A DNA stretch of 64,000 nucleotides, taken from NCBI GenBank assembly GCA_032251335.1, contig JAVVDW010000016.1, positions 1-64,000 on the forward strand, written 5' to 3'. Shown one piece after another: positions 1-8,916 of the stretch. Positions within the stretch are counted from its first letter, which is position 1. Each line of letters opens with the position of its first letter. The notes beneath the pieces were generated by a model. It saw only the letters and a list, made by a program, of their open reading frames with translations. It made no database searches and was not told where the DNA came from. The position numbers and the translations under genes are program-made. Source of the DNA: UM-FILTER-40-17 sp032251335 (GTDB taxonomy: Bacteria > Bacteroidota > Bacteroidia > Flavobacteriales > Flavobacteriaceae).

Positions 1-59
1 TCCGTTGGAATTTGTACCCAAAATTAATCCGTGTAAATGAAAATGAGAATTTATAAGGA

Positions 60-608
60 GTGACTATTTACTTTGTGACCAGACAAAAAGACAATGCCCG
101 ATATACAAGCCTTGAAGAGTTTGATATTCCCGACACGGTAGATGACGCTGTCCTAAAGGACGAAAAAATAAAACTCACAGATAATCAAGGTAGGCCGTTT
201 TACCTTAGAAGAATAGCTTTTTGGCACGATAAACATCAAAAGGTCTATGAGTTCATTACAAACAACTATGAGCTTCAAGCAGATAAAATTGCTGAAATTT
301 ACAAGAACAGATGGCAGATAGAGACCATGTTTAAACGACTCAAGCAGAACTTTCCGCTAAAGTATTTTCTTGGCGACAACCAGAACGCAATAGAGATACA
401 GATATGGGTCAGTTTGATAATCCAACTCATCATGCTTGTTATCCAACGAAAAGCAGAGAAAAAATGGGCATACTCCAATATGATGTCCGTGATAAGGTAT
501 CATTTGATGACTTATATAGACCTGTTCAAGTTCCTGAAAAATCCAAACGCAAAATGGGAAGACATTACAACAAAAAACATAGCTCAATTAAGCCTTTTTG
601 ACCCATAA
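60..608 (+). pseudogene. IS4-family transposase, C-terminal remnant
   Basis: About 182 codons matching the C-terminal half of an IS4-type DDE transposase. YFVTR near the start and the segment YKNRWQIETMFKRLKQNFPL (residues about 81-100) fit the Y-x2-R-x3-E-x6-K signature that carries the last catalytic Glu. Full-length relatives are about 370-400 residues, so the N-terminal half with the first two catalytic Asp is missing. The frame is closed by TAA at 54-56 just before a GTG at 60. Upstream of that stop the same frame stays open to the window edge, but I do not recognise the sequence. This is therefore a truncated or interrupted copy, unlikely to transpose. It may mark an insertion just upstream of ftsX. 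Confidence 0.8.
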
Positions 609-693
609 AGGGGTTCTGTTTTTAAAATACTAAAGCTATACAGTGAATTTAGGCGATTCAAAAGATTTTTTTTGTAGTTTAGATTTTTATCGG

Positions 694-727
694 ACAACAA
701 TGATTAAAATTGTTGTGCAGTTTTTTT
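694..727 (+). terminator. Hairpin plus T-tract downstream of the transposase remnant
   Basis: Perfect 8-bp stem ACAACAAT (694-701) and ATTGTTGT (709-716) with a 7-base loop, followed by GCAG and seven T. It could be a transcription terminator or part of the outer end of the insertion sequence. The rest of 609-868 is A+T-rich and holds no gene I can support. Confidence 0.45.
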
Positions 728-868
728 AATGTAAAACAACAAAATGGCTAAAAACCCGACCGCTCAGGCCAAAAGTTGCGTATGAATTTATATTTGTGCT
801 ATAATTCGCTAACCAAGTCAAGGCATTTCTAAACACTTTTGTACTTTTACATCAATTTTTTACAAACT

Positions 869-1747
869 ATGGCAACCTCTATAGAACGCTACAACAAAAG
901 ACGCTTGATATCTTCCTACTTTTCGGTGGTGTTGAGTATTTCTTTGGTGCTCTTTTTGCTGGGTTTGCTCGGGGTGTTACTGTTTAATGCCAACCGTTTG
1001 GCCAATCATTTTAAGGAACAAATTCCCCTTACGGTTTACTTTAAAAATACCGCTACCGAAAAAGAAATGGAACAGGTGCAAAAGTATTTGGATACGGCAT
1101 CGTTCACTAAAGAAACCCAATATGTGAGCAAGGAAGAAGCTGCCGAAAAATACAAAGCTGAAATAGGCGAAGATTTTATGCAGTTTTTGGGGTATAATCC
1201 GCTTCAAAATTCCATAGATTTGTTTATCAAATCTGAGTTTGTATCCAAAGAAAAACTTGCAGAAATATCGACCACTTTGCTTTCGTACAAAGGTGTAGGC
1301 GAAGTGAATTACGACGAGCCTTTGGTAAGTTTGCTCACAGAAAACGTCAGAAAAATAGGATTTTGGCTCTTGGGTTTGAGTGCTGTATTTTTTCTGATTG
1401 TGGTGTTGCTCATCAACAGTTCTCTAAGGTTAGCCATCTATTCTAAGAGATTTGTCATCAAAACCATGCAAATGGTAGGTGCTACCAAATCGTTTATCCG
1501 AAGACCCTTCATTTGGCAAGGTGTAAAATTGGGAATACTAGGTGCGCTGGTGGCCATTTGTATTTTAGCAGGCATGCTGTTTTACATAGACAAGAGTTTT
1601 CCGGAACTTCAACTGCTGGATGAAACCATGGTTTTGGTGGTTTTGGCCTTGGGTGTATTGACGGGAGGGGTTTTAATTACCTGGCTGAGCACTTTTTTTG
1701 CGACCCAGCGTTTTCTGAATTTAAAAACTGACGATTTATATTATTGA
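869..1747 (+). CDS. ftsX: Cell division protein FtsX (ABC-type permease)
   Basis: A 292-residue inner-membrane protein of the FtsX family, which works with the ATPase FtsE at the division septum to control peptidoglycan hydrolases. Topology fits the family: a short cytoplasmic N-terminus, TM1 at about 19-41, a large periplasmic loop to about 160, then three more segments near 165-190, 225-245 and 255-280. The conserved QMVGAT motif follows TM2. A TTG 30 bases upstream is in frame, but the ATG at 869 gives the usual MATSIERYNKRR start and is preferred. No ftsE is adjacent, as is common in this phylum. It leads a tight run with DUF3098, uppP and truB. Confidence 0.93.
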   Translation: MATSIERYNKRRLISSYFSVVLSISLVLFLLGLLGVLLFNANRLANHFKEQIPLTVYFKNTATEKEMEQVQKYLDTASFTKETQYVSKEEAAEKYKAEIGEDFMQFLGYNPLQNSIDLFIKSEFVSKEKLAEISTTLLSYKGVGEVNYDEPLVSLLTENVRKIGFWLLGLSAVFFLIVVLLINSSLRLAIYSKRFVIKTMQMVGATKSFIRRPFIWQGVKLGILGALVAICILAGMLFYIDKSFPELQLLDETMVLVVLALGVLTGGVLITWLSTFFATQRFLNLKTDDLYY

Positions 1748-1748
1748 T

Positions 1749-2012
1749 ATGGCAAAAGGAAATGTGAAAGAAAAGACAAGCGGTGAATCCGATTTCGTAT
1801 TTGGTAAAAAAAACTACCAATTTATGTTCTTGGGCATTGTTCTCATTGCGCTAGGATTTGTATTGATGGCAGGTGGCGGAAGCGAAGACCCAAATGTGTT
1901 TAGCGAAGAAATTTTTAGCTTTCGCAGAATTCGTTTGGCGCCTACTTTGGTGTTGATTGGTTTTGCCATTGAAGTGTATGCCATACTGCTGAATCCGAAC
2001 AAGAAAGCATGA
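1749..2012 (+). CDS. DUF3098 family small membrane protein
   Basis: An 87-residue protein of unknown function found in Bacteroidota beside ftsX. A polar N-terminus with the motif FGKKNYQFMF (residues about 19-28) is followed by two hydrophobic segments, about 28-44 and 63-80, joined by a GGGSEDPN loop. It starts one base after the ftsX stop and overlaps the uppP start by four bases (ATGA), so the three are almost surely co-transcribed. A link to envelope growth or division is inferred only from this position. Confidence 0.85.
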   Translation: MAKGNVKEKTSGESDFVFGKKNYQFMFLGIVLIALGFVLMAGGGSEDPNVFSEEIFSFRRIRLAPTLVLIGFAIEVYAILLNPNKKA

Positions 2013-2794
2013 ATGTATTTGAAGCATTCTTGTTGGCTATAGTTGAAGGATTGACGGAATACTTGCCGGTTTCTTCCACAGGTCACATGATATTGGTCTC
2101 TTCTTTTTTGGGCATTGCCCAAGATGATTTTACCAAACTTTTCACCATTGTCATCCAACTGGGCGCTATCCTTTCAGTTTTGGTACTGTACGGCCGTCGG
2201 TTTATACAATCTTTGCAGTTTTACAAAAAGATTTTCATTGCTTTTATCCCGGCTGTTGTCTTTGGTTTGCTTTTTAACAGGGTGATAGATACACTCTTGG
2301 AAAGTCCTTTGGTCGTTGCCGTTTCACTGGTTTTGGGCGGCTTGGTGCTGGTGAAAATAGACGACTGGTTTCAGCAGGGGACAGAATTGTTTCCAAATTC
2401 CTCGAGTGCCTTCAAGATTGGCTTGTTTCAATGTTTAGCCATGATACCGGGTGTTTCACGAAGTGCGGCGAGCATCATAGGTGGTATGTCACAGCATTTA
2501 ACACGAAAAGCTGCCGCAGAATTCTCTTTCTTTTTAGCGGTTCCAACCATGTTTGGTGCTACGGCCAAAAAACTCTACGACTACTTTTCAGATGGCTTTA
2601 CCATCACCACTTCGCAATGGCAATTTTTGGTGTTGGGCAATGTGGTTGCTTTTGTTGTAGGCGTTTTGGCAATAAAAGCATTTATCGGATACCTGAACAA
2701 GCACGGCTTTAAAATTTTTGGCTATTATCGGATTGTGTTGGGTGTGGCTATTTTGTTGATTCACTATTTTATTTACCCGCTAACCATCTCTTAG
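2009..2794 (+). CDS. uppP: Undecaprenyl-diphosphatase UppP (BacA)
   Basis: A 261-residue integral membrane phosphatase that dephosphorylates undecaprenyl diphosphate to recycle the lipid carrier for peptidoglycan and surface glycans. Both family motifs are present: EGLTEYLPVSSTGH (residues 13-26, the Glu-rich catalytic region) and PGVSRSAAS near residue 147. Multiple hydrophobic helices span the whole length, which is typical of the family. Translation is probably coupled to DUF3098 through the ATGA overlap, and truB starts directly after the stop. Confidence 0.96.
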   Translation: MNVFEAFLLAIVEGLTEYLPVSSTGHMILVSSFLGIAQDDFTKLFTIVIQLGAILSVLVLYGRRFIQSLQFYKKIFIAFIPAVVFGLLFNRVIDTLLESPLVVAVSLVLGGLVLVKIDDWFQQGTELFPNSSSAFKIGLFQCLAMIPGVSRSAASIIGGMSQHLTRKAAAEFSFFLAVPTMFGATAKKLYDYFSDGFTITTSQWQFLVLGNVVAFVVGVLAIKAFIGYLNKHGFKIFGYYRIVLGVAILLIHYFIYPLTIS

Positions 2795-3481
2795 ATGACC
2801 GCAGAAGATTTCCTTAATGGACAAATATTATTAATCGACAAACCTTTAGGTTGGACATCATTTGATGTAGTTAATAAAATCCGTTGGCATCTTAAGAAAG
2901 TCTTTGGTTTAAAAAAAATCAAAGTCGGACACGCCGGTACCTTAGATCCGTTGGCAACAGGATTGTTAATTCTTTGCACCGGAAAGTTCACCAAACAAAT
3001 AGACAGCCTGCAAGCCCAACGGAAAACCTATACAGGCACTTTTTTTTTAGGTGCTACCACACCGAGTTACGACTTGGAAACGTCAGTTGATCAAACCTTT
3101 GCTATAGATCACATCACCGAATCTGCATTAAAGAATGTTGCAAAATCTTTTGAAGGTGTGATTGCGCAGAAGCCACCCGTTTTTTCTGCAATCAAAAAAG
3201 ACGGAAAACGCCTCTACGATTTGGCCAGAGCCGGCAAAGAAGTACACATTGAAGCGAGAAAAGTAGCCATCTATGAATGTCGCATCACGCGCATCGAAAT
3301 GCCCGAAGTGGATTTTAAAGTGGTATGTAGCAAAGGAACTTACATCAGGTCGTTGGCTCACGACTTCGGAAAAGCGCTGCAATCCGGTGCTTATCTAAAA
3401 ACTTTACGACGAACCCAAATTGGCGATTATTCTATATCAGATGCCATAAGCGTTGACGATTTTATATCAGCTGTCCAGTAA
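2795..3481 (+). CDS. truB: tRNA pseudouridine(55) synthase TruB
   Basis: Makes pseudouridine 55 in the T loop of tRNAs. The motif GHAGTLDPLATGLL holds the catalytic Asp51, and LLIDKPLGWTSF (12-23) is the usual N-terminal signature. KGTYIRSLAHDFG near residue 185 is the other conserved block. At 228 residues it is the short form lacking a full PUA domain, as usual in this phylum. Its start abuts the uppP stop, so it is probably the last gene of the ftsX operon. Its 3' end overlaps the convergent thioredoxin-like gene by 15 bases. Confidence 0.96.
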   Translation: MTAEDFLNGQILLIDKPLGWTSFDVVNKIRWHLKKVFGLKKIKVGHAGTLDPLATGLLILCTGKFTKQIDSLQAQRKTYTGTFFLGATTPSYDLETSVDQTFAIDHITESALKNVAKSFEGVIAQKPPVFSAIKKDGKRLYDLARAGKEVHIEARKVAIYECRITRIEMPEVDFKVVCSKGTYIRSLAHDFGKALQSGAYLKTLRRTQIGDYSISDAISVDDFISAVQ

Positions 3482-4087
3482 CTTAACCAAATCTTCCATA
3501 GTGCTTAGGCCTTTGTCTTTGTTGTACCAGAGCTGCAAATCTTCTTTAAAAGCTGCGTCCAAGCTACCGTGTTCAGCTTTGTATGCTTCCACCAGGCGGG
3601 TGGCTTCGGTGGGTCGAGGACCCCATTCGTTGATGACTTCAAAGGTTTCTGTATCTAAAACGATAAGTTTGGGGATAGATTTACCGCCATTGGTCAAGAA
3701 CTGATTCATCAAGGCATCGTTTTCATCGCGGAGTACAACGCGAAACTTAATATTCTCATTGAGAGAAGCGAGTTTGTGCATCACCGGCACGGAGTGCGCA
3801 GAATCGCCACACCAACCTTCGTTGATTACCAACCAGGTTTGTTTTCCCTGAAATTTTTTAACCCGATTTTCAATTTCCTGCGGCACACGCAGGGTTTTAT
3901 CCCATCGCGACATACGGCGCACATTGAGTTGCGAATAGTTTAACAAGCTTTCAGATTGGGTGTCGCCGGTAGATTTTTCTTCGGTGAGCAAATCGTCAAT
4001 CAATTTCCGGTAGGCTTCGTAGGTTATGGCATTGGCGAGGGATTCTTGAATCAAACGCGTGAGTTGGGTTTGGGTTTCTGTATTCAT
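3467..4087 (-). CDS. Thioredoxin-fold protein with WCGDS motif
   Basis: A 206-residue protein with a thioredoxin-like domain. The active-site position reads W92-C-G-D-S96, so only one of the two usual Cys is present, and a helix and cis-Pro region (SIPKLIVLD) follow. The N-terminal 80 residues are helical and polar, and there is no signal peptide, so it is probably cytoplasmic. Flavobacterial proteins of this type are usually annotated only as thioredoxin family. A one-Cys site argues against classic disulfide exchange; the true substrate is unknown. It is convergent with truB and shares 15 bases with it. Confidence 0.8.
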   Translation of the reverse strand: MNTETQTQLTRLIQESLANAITYEAYRKLIDDLLTEEKSTGDTQSESLLNYSQLNVRRMSRWDKTLRVPQEIENRVKKFQGKQTWLVINEGWCGDSAHSVPVMHKLASLNENIKFRVVLRDENDALMNQFLTNGGKSIPKLIVLDTETFEVINEWGPRPTEATRLVEAYKAEHGSLDAAFKEDLQLWYNKDKGLSTMEDLVKLLDS

Positions 4088-4390
4088 ATTTTTAATTGTA
4101 ATTTAAACATTCGGTCGATGGGTTCTGTATGAACTTACGGTTACAAAGGTCTGCAAAAAAGACGGTTTTGTATGTAACAGTTGTTACGTCAAAAAAATGA
4201 TTTTGAGGCGTTTCTCAGTTGCTGTTTTGTCTGTGAATTGCTTGGCAAAACTAAGTTAAAAAGTTAAAAAACATAGTTCAAAACGGCTTTCTGTTGATTA
4301 ATAAGGGTTTAAAAAGTTTAATGCAAATTAAATTGACAACCAAGTTTGTATAGGACTACTTAATTTGGGCATCTCAAAAACACCAAAAAC
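4088..4390. other. Divergent intergenic region with a GTAAC-N4-GTTAC dyad
   Basis: 303 bases between the divergent thioredoxin-like and 4Fe-4S genes. It contains the perfect inverted repeat GTAAC-AGTT-GTTAC at 4174-4187, the spacing expected of a Crp/Fnr-family operator. It also contains a weak -7-like TTAATTTG about 25-45 bases before the 4Fe-4S start. No ORF or RNA gene is evident. Confidence 0.5.
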
Positions 4391-5434
4391 ATGAACAAAG
4401 CCAGTCAAAAAACAGCGCGTCAGCTTTCACCGCGTTCACTCTTTATTTGGAGAACCATTCAAATTGCCGTTTGGATAGTAGGGGCAAGCATCCTTTTTAA
4501 TCTTATTTTCTTTCCAACACTCGGTATTCATCTGTTTTGGAATATACTCATTCCTGTTGCGCCGGCCTTGTTGGTGGTAGGCGTTGGCATTTGGCGGAAT
4601 GTTTGCCCGATGGCTTCCAATGCGCTTTTTGCCCGACATATGGGACTTTCCAAAAGAAAAAAATTGACCACTTCGCAATCGGGTAGGTTGAATTTGATAG
4701 CTGTAATCGCTTTGTTTCTCATCGTTCCGCTGAGGCATGCTTTTTTCGACTTGAACGGGTTTTACACAGCCATGCTCATCATTTCACTGGGATTGATAGC
4801 CGTCATCACCGGTTTTTTCTTCGAGTGGAAAAGTGCTTGGTGTTCTGGGCTTTGTCCGGTACACCCGGTTGAAAAATTGTACGGACTGAACAATCAGTTG
4901 CCCTTGCCTAATGCCCATTGCGATATGTGCCATAGATGTGTGACGCCTTGTCCCGATTCTACTCTGGGCATTACGCCCTTTTCGTCCAAAAAAACCAACG
5001 CCCACAAAGTGTCCGGCTTTTTGATGGTAGCTGCTTTTCCCGGATTTGTCTGGGGCTGGTTTCAAGTACCCGATGTTGACGGCATTTCTAGTTTCGGACA
5101 ACTTTTTGAAATCTACAAAATGCCTTTTCTCGGGATGTTTGTATCTATAGTGTTGTACCTGGTTTTGAATTACTTTTTCAAGAAAAAAGAATTGGTAGCC
5201 ATCTTTTCTGCCTCGGCGGTCTCTTGCTATTACTGGTATCGGCTGCCCGCTTTGTTTGGGTTTGGTTTGTATCCGCAGGATGGCATGCTCGTAGATCTTT
5301 CGGGCGCTTTACCGAGTTGGACTTTTACCGTTTTAGCCTATATGACAACGCTTTTCTTTTTTTGGTGGATTTTATTCAAAAAACCAAACAAGTTTAGCTG
5401 GGTAAACAGACCCGTGTTTGCAGAAAAGGAATAA
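4391..5434 (+). CDS. Polytopic 4Fe-4S membrane protein (NapH/NosR-like)
   Basis: A 347-residue membrane protein with about seven hydrophobic segments and one cytoplasmic ferredoxin-like site, C177-x2-C180-x2-C183-x3-C187-P, in the family's usual context. Further paired cysteines occur in CPM (72) and CSGLCPVHPVEKLYG (151-165). The CxxxCP plus PVExLYG pattern is shared with NosR, NapH and related proteins that pass electrons across or along the membrane. No nos, nap or other respiratory partner lies beside it, so the specific pathway is unknown. A Crp/Fnr-like dyad at 4174-4187 upstream suggests oxygen or nitrogen-oxide control, but that is inference. Confidence 0.8.
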   Translation: MNKASQKTARQLSPRSLFIWRTIQIAVWIVGASILFNLIFFPTLGIHLFWNILIPVAPALLVVGVGIWRNVCPMASNALFARHMGLSKRKKLTTSQSGRLNLIAVIALFLIVPLRHAFFDLNGFYTAMLIISLGLIAVITGFFFEWKSAWCSGLCPVHPVEKLYGLNNQLPLPNAHCDMCHRCVTPCPDSTLGITPFSSKKTNAHKVSGFLMVAAFPGFVWGWFQVPDVDGISSFGQLFEIYKMPFLGMFVSIVLYLVLNYFFKKKELVAIFSASAVSCYYWYRLPALFGFGLYPQDGMLVDLSGALPSWTFTVLAYMTTLFFFWWILFKKPNKFSWVNRPVFAEKE

Positions 5435-5494
5435 GGATTCCAATCTTTGTTTAAAAAAAAGTCAATTAAGTACTTAAAGGAGTATTCTCTAAAC

Positions 5495-6157
5495 CTATTT
5501 CAAAGTCTTGAGGTCCTTGATGATTCTGAATGCGGTGTCTATCTGCTCGTCGTTGACCAGTATGGTAAACTCATTGGTGGTCGAAATTACCTCATTCAAA
5601 ATAATGCCCTCCCAGGCCAAGCGTTGAAAGATAAAATAATAAATACCCGGAATCACAATGTTTTCCTCCGGCAGTTTCACCGTAATAGAAGACAAACCCT
5701 CTGTTTTTTGGGTCAGTTTCTCTCCGGCAAAAATAGATTCTACCAAACGATTCATAGAATTGCTGACCACGATATTGGTCTCGTTGACACCTCGCGATGA
5801 GGTGTAAAAAGCCTCCTTGTTTTTATTGAGTTCTTTGATCAATTCTGCCTGTTTGTTCAATATGGTTTCTGACAAAAGAAAGGTGTAGTCAGTCAGTGAA
5901 GAGCGCACTGTAATCTCGCCGATATTTTTCAGCACTTTTAAAATTTTGTAATTGGTGCGAAAATCCAATTCTCCGGTCAAGCGCTTCAAAGCCATGACCA
6001 CAGCGCCTTGTTTCACCTCTTTGCCCAATTCCTCTTCCAACTCGGGCAATATATTGCGCGAAAGCGATGTAAGATTAATAATACCCTGCGAAAGGGCACT
6101 CAATAAAAAGGGTTTGTTCTTGATGTACTGTTCTACAACAGAAGAAATAGTTTTCAT
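5495..6157 (-). CDS. ACT-domain protein (aspartate kinase-like C-terminus)
   Basis: A 220-residue soluble protein. Residues about 150-215 form an ACT-like domain (SSITVKLPEENIVIPGIYYF followed by GIILNEVIS), resembling the regulatory end of aspartokinase. The first 140 residues are helical, and no kinase domain or ATP site is visible. Such proteins are often annotated as aspartate kinase in Flavobacteriia, which is misleading. It is more likely a stand-alone regulatory or amino-acid sensing protein, with ligand and target unknown. It is flanked by the 4Fe-4S gene (convergent) and yraN (same strand, 130 bases away). Confidence 0.65.
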   Translation of the reverse strand: MKTISSVVEQYIKNKPFLLSALSQGIINLTSLSRNILPELEEELGKEVKQGAVVMALKRLTGELDFRTNYKILKVLKNIGEITVRSSLTDYTFLLSETILNKQAELIKELNKNKEAFYTSSRGVNETNIVVSNSMNRLVESIFAGEKLTQKTEGLSSITVKLPEENIVIPGIYYFIFQRLAWEGIILNEVISTTNEFTILVNDEQIDTAFRIIKDLKTLK

Positions 6158-6289
6158 GTTTCTGATTGGTTTTTTGAGAAACTATTAAACATTCGTTCAA
6201 AGCGCTACTTATCTTATATGTAACACGGCAAAAATAAACAAAGTTTTGATATATTTTGTTAAAAATAACAATGTGTGATAAAAATATGT

Positions 6290-6655
6290 TTATTCGAAGA
6301 AATAAAACGCGTCTTCCAAGTGATGTAGCGTCGGTTTTTCTCCGGGTTTAATCACGATACCGACGATGTCAAATCGAACCGAAACATCTAAATCGTTTTC
6401 AATCACAAATTGATCGATGGCGCGCACCAACAGTCCTATTTTTTTCTTGTTCACAAAAGATTCCGGTGTACCAAAATCTGCTGTGCTGCGTGTTTTTACC
6501 TCTACCACAGCCAATATGTCATCTTTCTGTGCAATAATATCTACCTCCGCTTTTTGAAAGGTGTAGTTGCGCGCCAAAATCTTGTATCCTTTTTCCACCA
6601 AAAAACGGGCGGCCATGGCTTCTCCTTTATGCCCGGTCTCGTTATGTGTAGCCAT
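6290..6655 (-). CDS. YraN family (UPF0102) putative endonuclease
   Basis: A 121-residue protein of the UPF0102/YraN family with a PD-(D/E)XK-like core. GHKGEAMAARFL, EVDIIAQ and VVEVKTRS supply the Glu, Asp and Glu-x-Lys expected at the metal site. It is full length for the family. The cellular role is unproven; a link to recombination or DNA transformation has been proposed for relatives. It is divergent from metG, with the metG promoter between them. Confidence 0.88.
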   Translation of the reverse strand: MATHNETGHKGEAMAARFLVEKGYKILARNYTFQKAEVDIIAQKDDILAVVEVKTRSTADFGTPESFVNKKKIGLLVRAIDQFVIENDLDVSVRFDIVGIVIKPGEKPTLHHLEDAFYFFE

Positions 6656-6743
6656 ACTTAAAAAAATTTCAGACTAAAATTAGAAAATTTACCGACAATA
6701 TTTTAAAAGTCTGTCCGAATAATCATTTTCGTTTTCGAATCCG

Positions 6744-6751
6744 TATTTTTG
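6744..6751 (+). promoter_or_regulatory. -7 promoter element of metG
   Basis: TATTTTTG is an exact match to the Bacteroidota -7 consensus TAnnTTTG and lies 20 bases before the metG ATG, so the leader would be very short. No clear TTTG -33 element is seen at 19-23 bases upstream. Confidence 0.6.
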
Positions 6752-6771
6752 CAGCTGACAAAAAAGAAGAT

Positions 6772-8829
6772 ATGTCTCAAAAACCGCAACGCTATACCAT
6801 TACGGCTGCGCTTCCTTATACAAACGGCCCCATTCATATTGGCCATCTGGCAGGCGTATATGTGCCGGCAGATATTTATGCACGATACCTCAGGCTAAAA
6901 GGGAAGGATGTGCTTTTTGTTTGCGGCAGCGATGAACACGGTGTGCCTATCACCATCAAAGCAAAGAAAGAAGGCATCACTCCGCAAGAATTGGTGGACA
7001 AATACCACAAAATCATTAAAGATTCTTTCGAAGCTTTCGGAATTACTTTTGACAATTATTCTCGCACTTCTGCCAAAATCCACCATGAAACGGCCTCAGA
7101 TTTTTTTAAAACACTATACGATAAGGGCAAATTTATAGAACAGGTAACGGCTCAGTTATACGACGAAAAAGCCAACCAATTTTTGGCCGATAGATTTGTG
7201 GTAGGCACCTGTCCGAAATGTGGCAACGAAGACAGTTATGGCGACCAATGCGAACGCTGTGGCACCTCTCACAATGCAACAGACCTCATCAACCCGCGTT
7301 CTGCCATCACCGGAAGTAAACCCACGTTGCGCGAAACCAACCACTGGTTTTTGCCTTTGAACGAATATGAAGACTGGCTCAAAAAATGGATTTTGGAAGA
7401 CCACACCGAATGGAAACCTAATGTTTACGGACAGGTGAAAAGTTGGATAGACGATGCACTCAAGCCCCGAGCGGTCACCCGCGATTTGGATTGGGGCATT
7501 CCCGTTCCTTTGCCCGGTGCAGCGGGAAAGGTGCTCTACGTTTGGTTTGATGCACCTATCGGATACATTTCTGCCACCAAAGAATGGGCCGCGCAACACG
7601 GAAAAGATTGGGAACCCTATTGGAAAGATGCAAATACCCAACTGATTCACTTTATTGGTAAAGACAATATCGTTTTTCACTGCATCATATTTCCTGCCAT
7701 GCTCAAAGCAGAAGGAAGCTACATCTTACCCGAAAATGTACCGGCCAATGAATTTCTAAATTTGGAAGGCAACAAACTTTCTACTTCCAAAAATTGGGCT
7801 GTTTGGCTTCACGAATATCTCGAAGATTTTCCGGACAAGCAAGATGTGCTTCGCTATGTGCTCACAGCCAACGCCCCCGAAACCAAGGACAACGATTTTA
7901 CCTGGAAAAATTTTCAGGACAGAAACAACAGCGAACTTGCTGGAATTTTTGGCAATTTCATAAACCGCGTCATTGTACTCACCCAAAAATACTATGAAGG
8001 CAATGTCCCAACACCCAAAAAATATTTTGACGAACTGGCAACCATCAAACAGTACAAAGACGAAATAGGGCATGCCATAGAAACTTTTCGCTTTCGCGAA
8101 GGCTCTCAAAAACTCATAGATCTCGCCCGTAAGGGAAATCAATTTTTACAGCAACAAGAACCCTGGAAAAAAATTAAAACGCATCCGGAAGAAGTAGCCG
8201 ATATAATGTTTGCCGCGCTGCAGTTTGCCGCCGCCTTAGCCTATTTGTCCGAACCTTTTTTGCCGCATACGAGTACCAAGTTGAAAAAGACATTAGGTTT
8301 ACCCCAAATAGCTTGGGACGCTGTTGAAATTGACAAAGACCACAACCGTTTTCTTATGAATTCGGGACAGTCGGTCACGGATAACCAAGAGATTCTTTTC
8401 CCGCAGATTGAAGATGCCGATATTCAAAAACAAATAGACAAGCTTTTAGCTACCAAAAAAGTAAACGCCATGGAAAAAAAAGTTGCCACACCCATCAAAC
8501 CAAATATCACTTTTGAAGATTTTTCCAAAATGGATTTACGTGTTGGCACCATTATCAAAGCCGAAAAAATGCCCAAAACAGACAAGCTTTTGGTGATGGA
8601 AGTCGACCTTGGCACTGAAGTGCGTACCATTGTCAGCGGTATTGCCCAAAGTTTTGCTCCCGAAGAAGTTATCGGTAAAAGCGTAACCGTACTGGCCAAT
8701 TTGGCACCGAGGAAGCTTCGAGGTGTTGAGAGCCAAGGCATGATATTACTCACAGAAAATAAAGATAAAAAATTTGTCTTTATCAACCCGGATGAAGAAG
8801 GATGCGAGAACGGCGCCACCATCGCCTAA
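6772..8829 (+). CDS. metG: Methionine-tRNA ligase
   Basis: A 685-residue cytoplasmic enzyme that charges tRNA-Met. The class I HIGH motif is H22-I-G-H25. The second ATP-binding motif reads KLSTS near residue 335 instead of KMSKS, a variant also seen in relatives. A four-Cys zinc knuckle (CPKC and CERC) lies at about 147-165. An anticodon-binding helical domain follows. The C-terminal 110 residues (from FEDFSKMDLRVGTI) are the Trbp111-like tRNA-binding and dimerisation domain. It is monocistronic, with its own TAnnTTTG promoter. Confidence 0.97.
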   Translation: MSQKPQRYTITAALPYTNGPIHIGHLAGVYVPADIYARYLRLKGKDVLFVCGSDEHGVPITIKAKKEGITPQELVDKYHKIIKDSFEAFGITFDNYSRTSAKIHHETASDFFKTLYDKGKFIEQVTAQLYDEKANQFLADRFVVGTCPKCGNEDSYGDQCERCGTSHNATDLINPRSAITGSKPTLRETNHWFLPLNEYEDWLKKWILEDHTEWKPNVYGQVKSWIDDALKPRAVTRDLDWGIPVPLPGAAGKVLYVWFDAPIGYISATKEWAAQHGKDWEPYWKDANTQLIHFIGKDNIVFHCIIFPAMLKAEGSYILPENVPANEFLNLEGNKLSTSKNWAVWLHEYLEDFPDKQDVLRYVLTANAPETKDNDFTWKNFQDRNNSELAGIFGNFINRVIVLTQKYYEGNVPTPKKYFDELATIKQYKDEIGHAIETFRFREGSQKLIDLARKGNQFLQQQEPWKKIKTHPEEVADIMFAALQFAAALAYLSEPFLPHTSTKLKKTLGLPQIAWDAVEIDKDHNRFLMNSGQSVTDNQEILFPQIEDADIQKQIDKLLATKKVNAMEKKVATPIKPNITFEDFSKMDLRVGTIIKAEKMPKTDKLLVMEVDLGTEVRTIVSGIAQSFAPEEVIGKSVTVLANLAPRKLRGVESQGMILLTENKDKKFVFINPDEEGCENGATIA

Positions 8830-8916
8830 AAACACGCAATCAGCTGACAGCCCCCGCCAAAACAATAGTTTTGAAAATAAAACCCTATTTACTTGACAAC
8901 CCCTGTTTTGAGGGCG

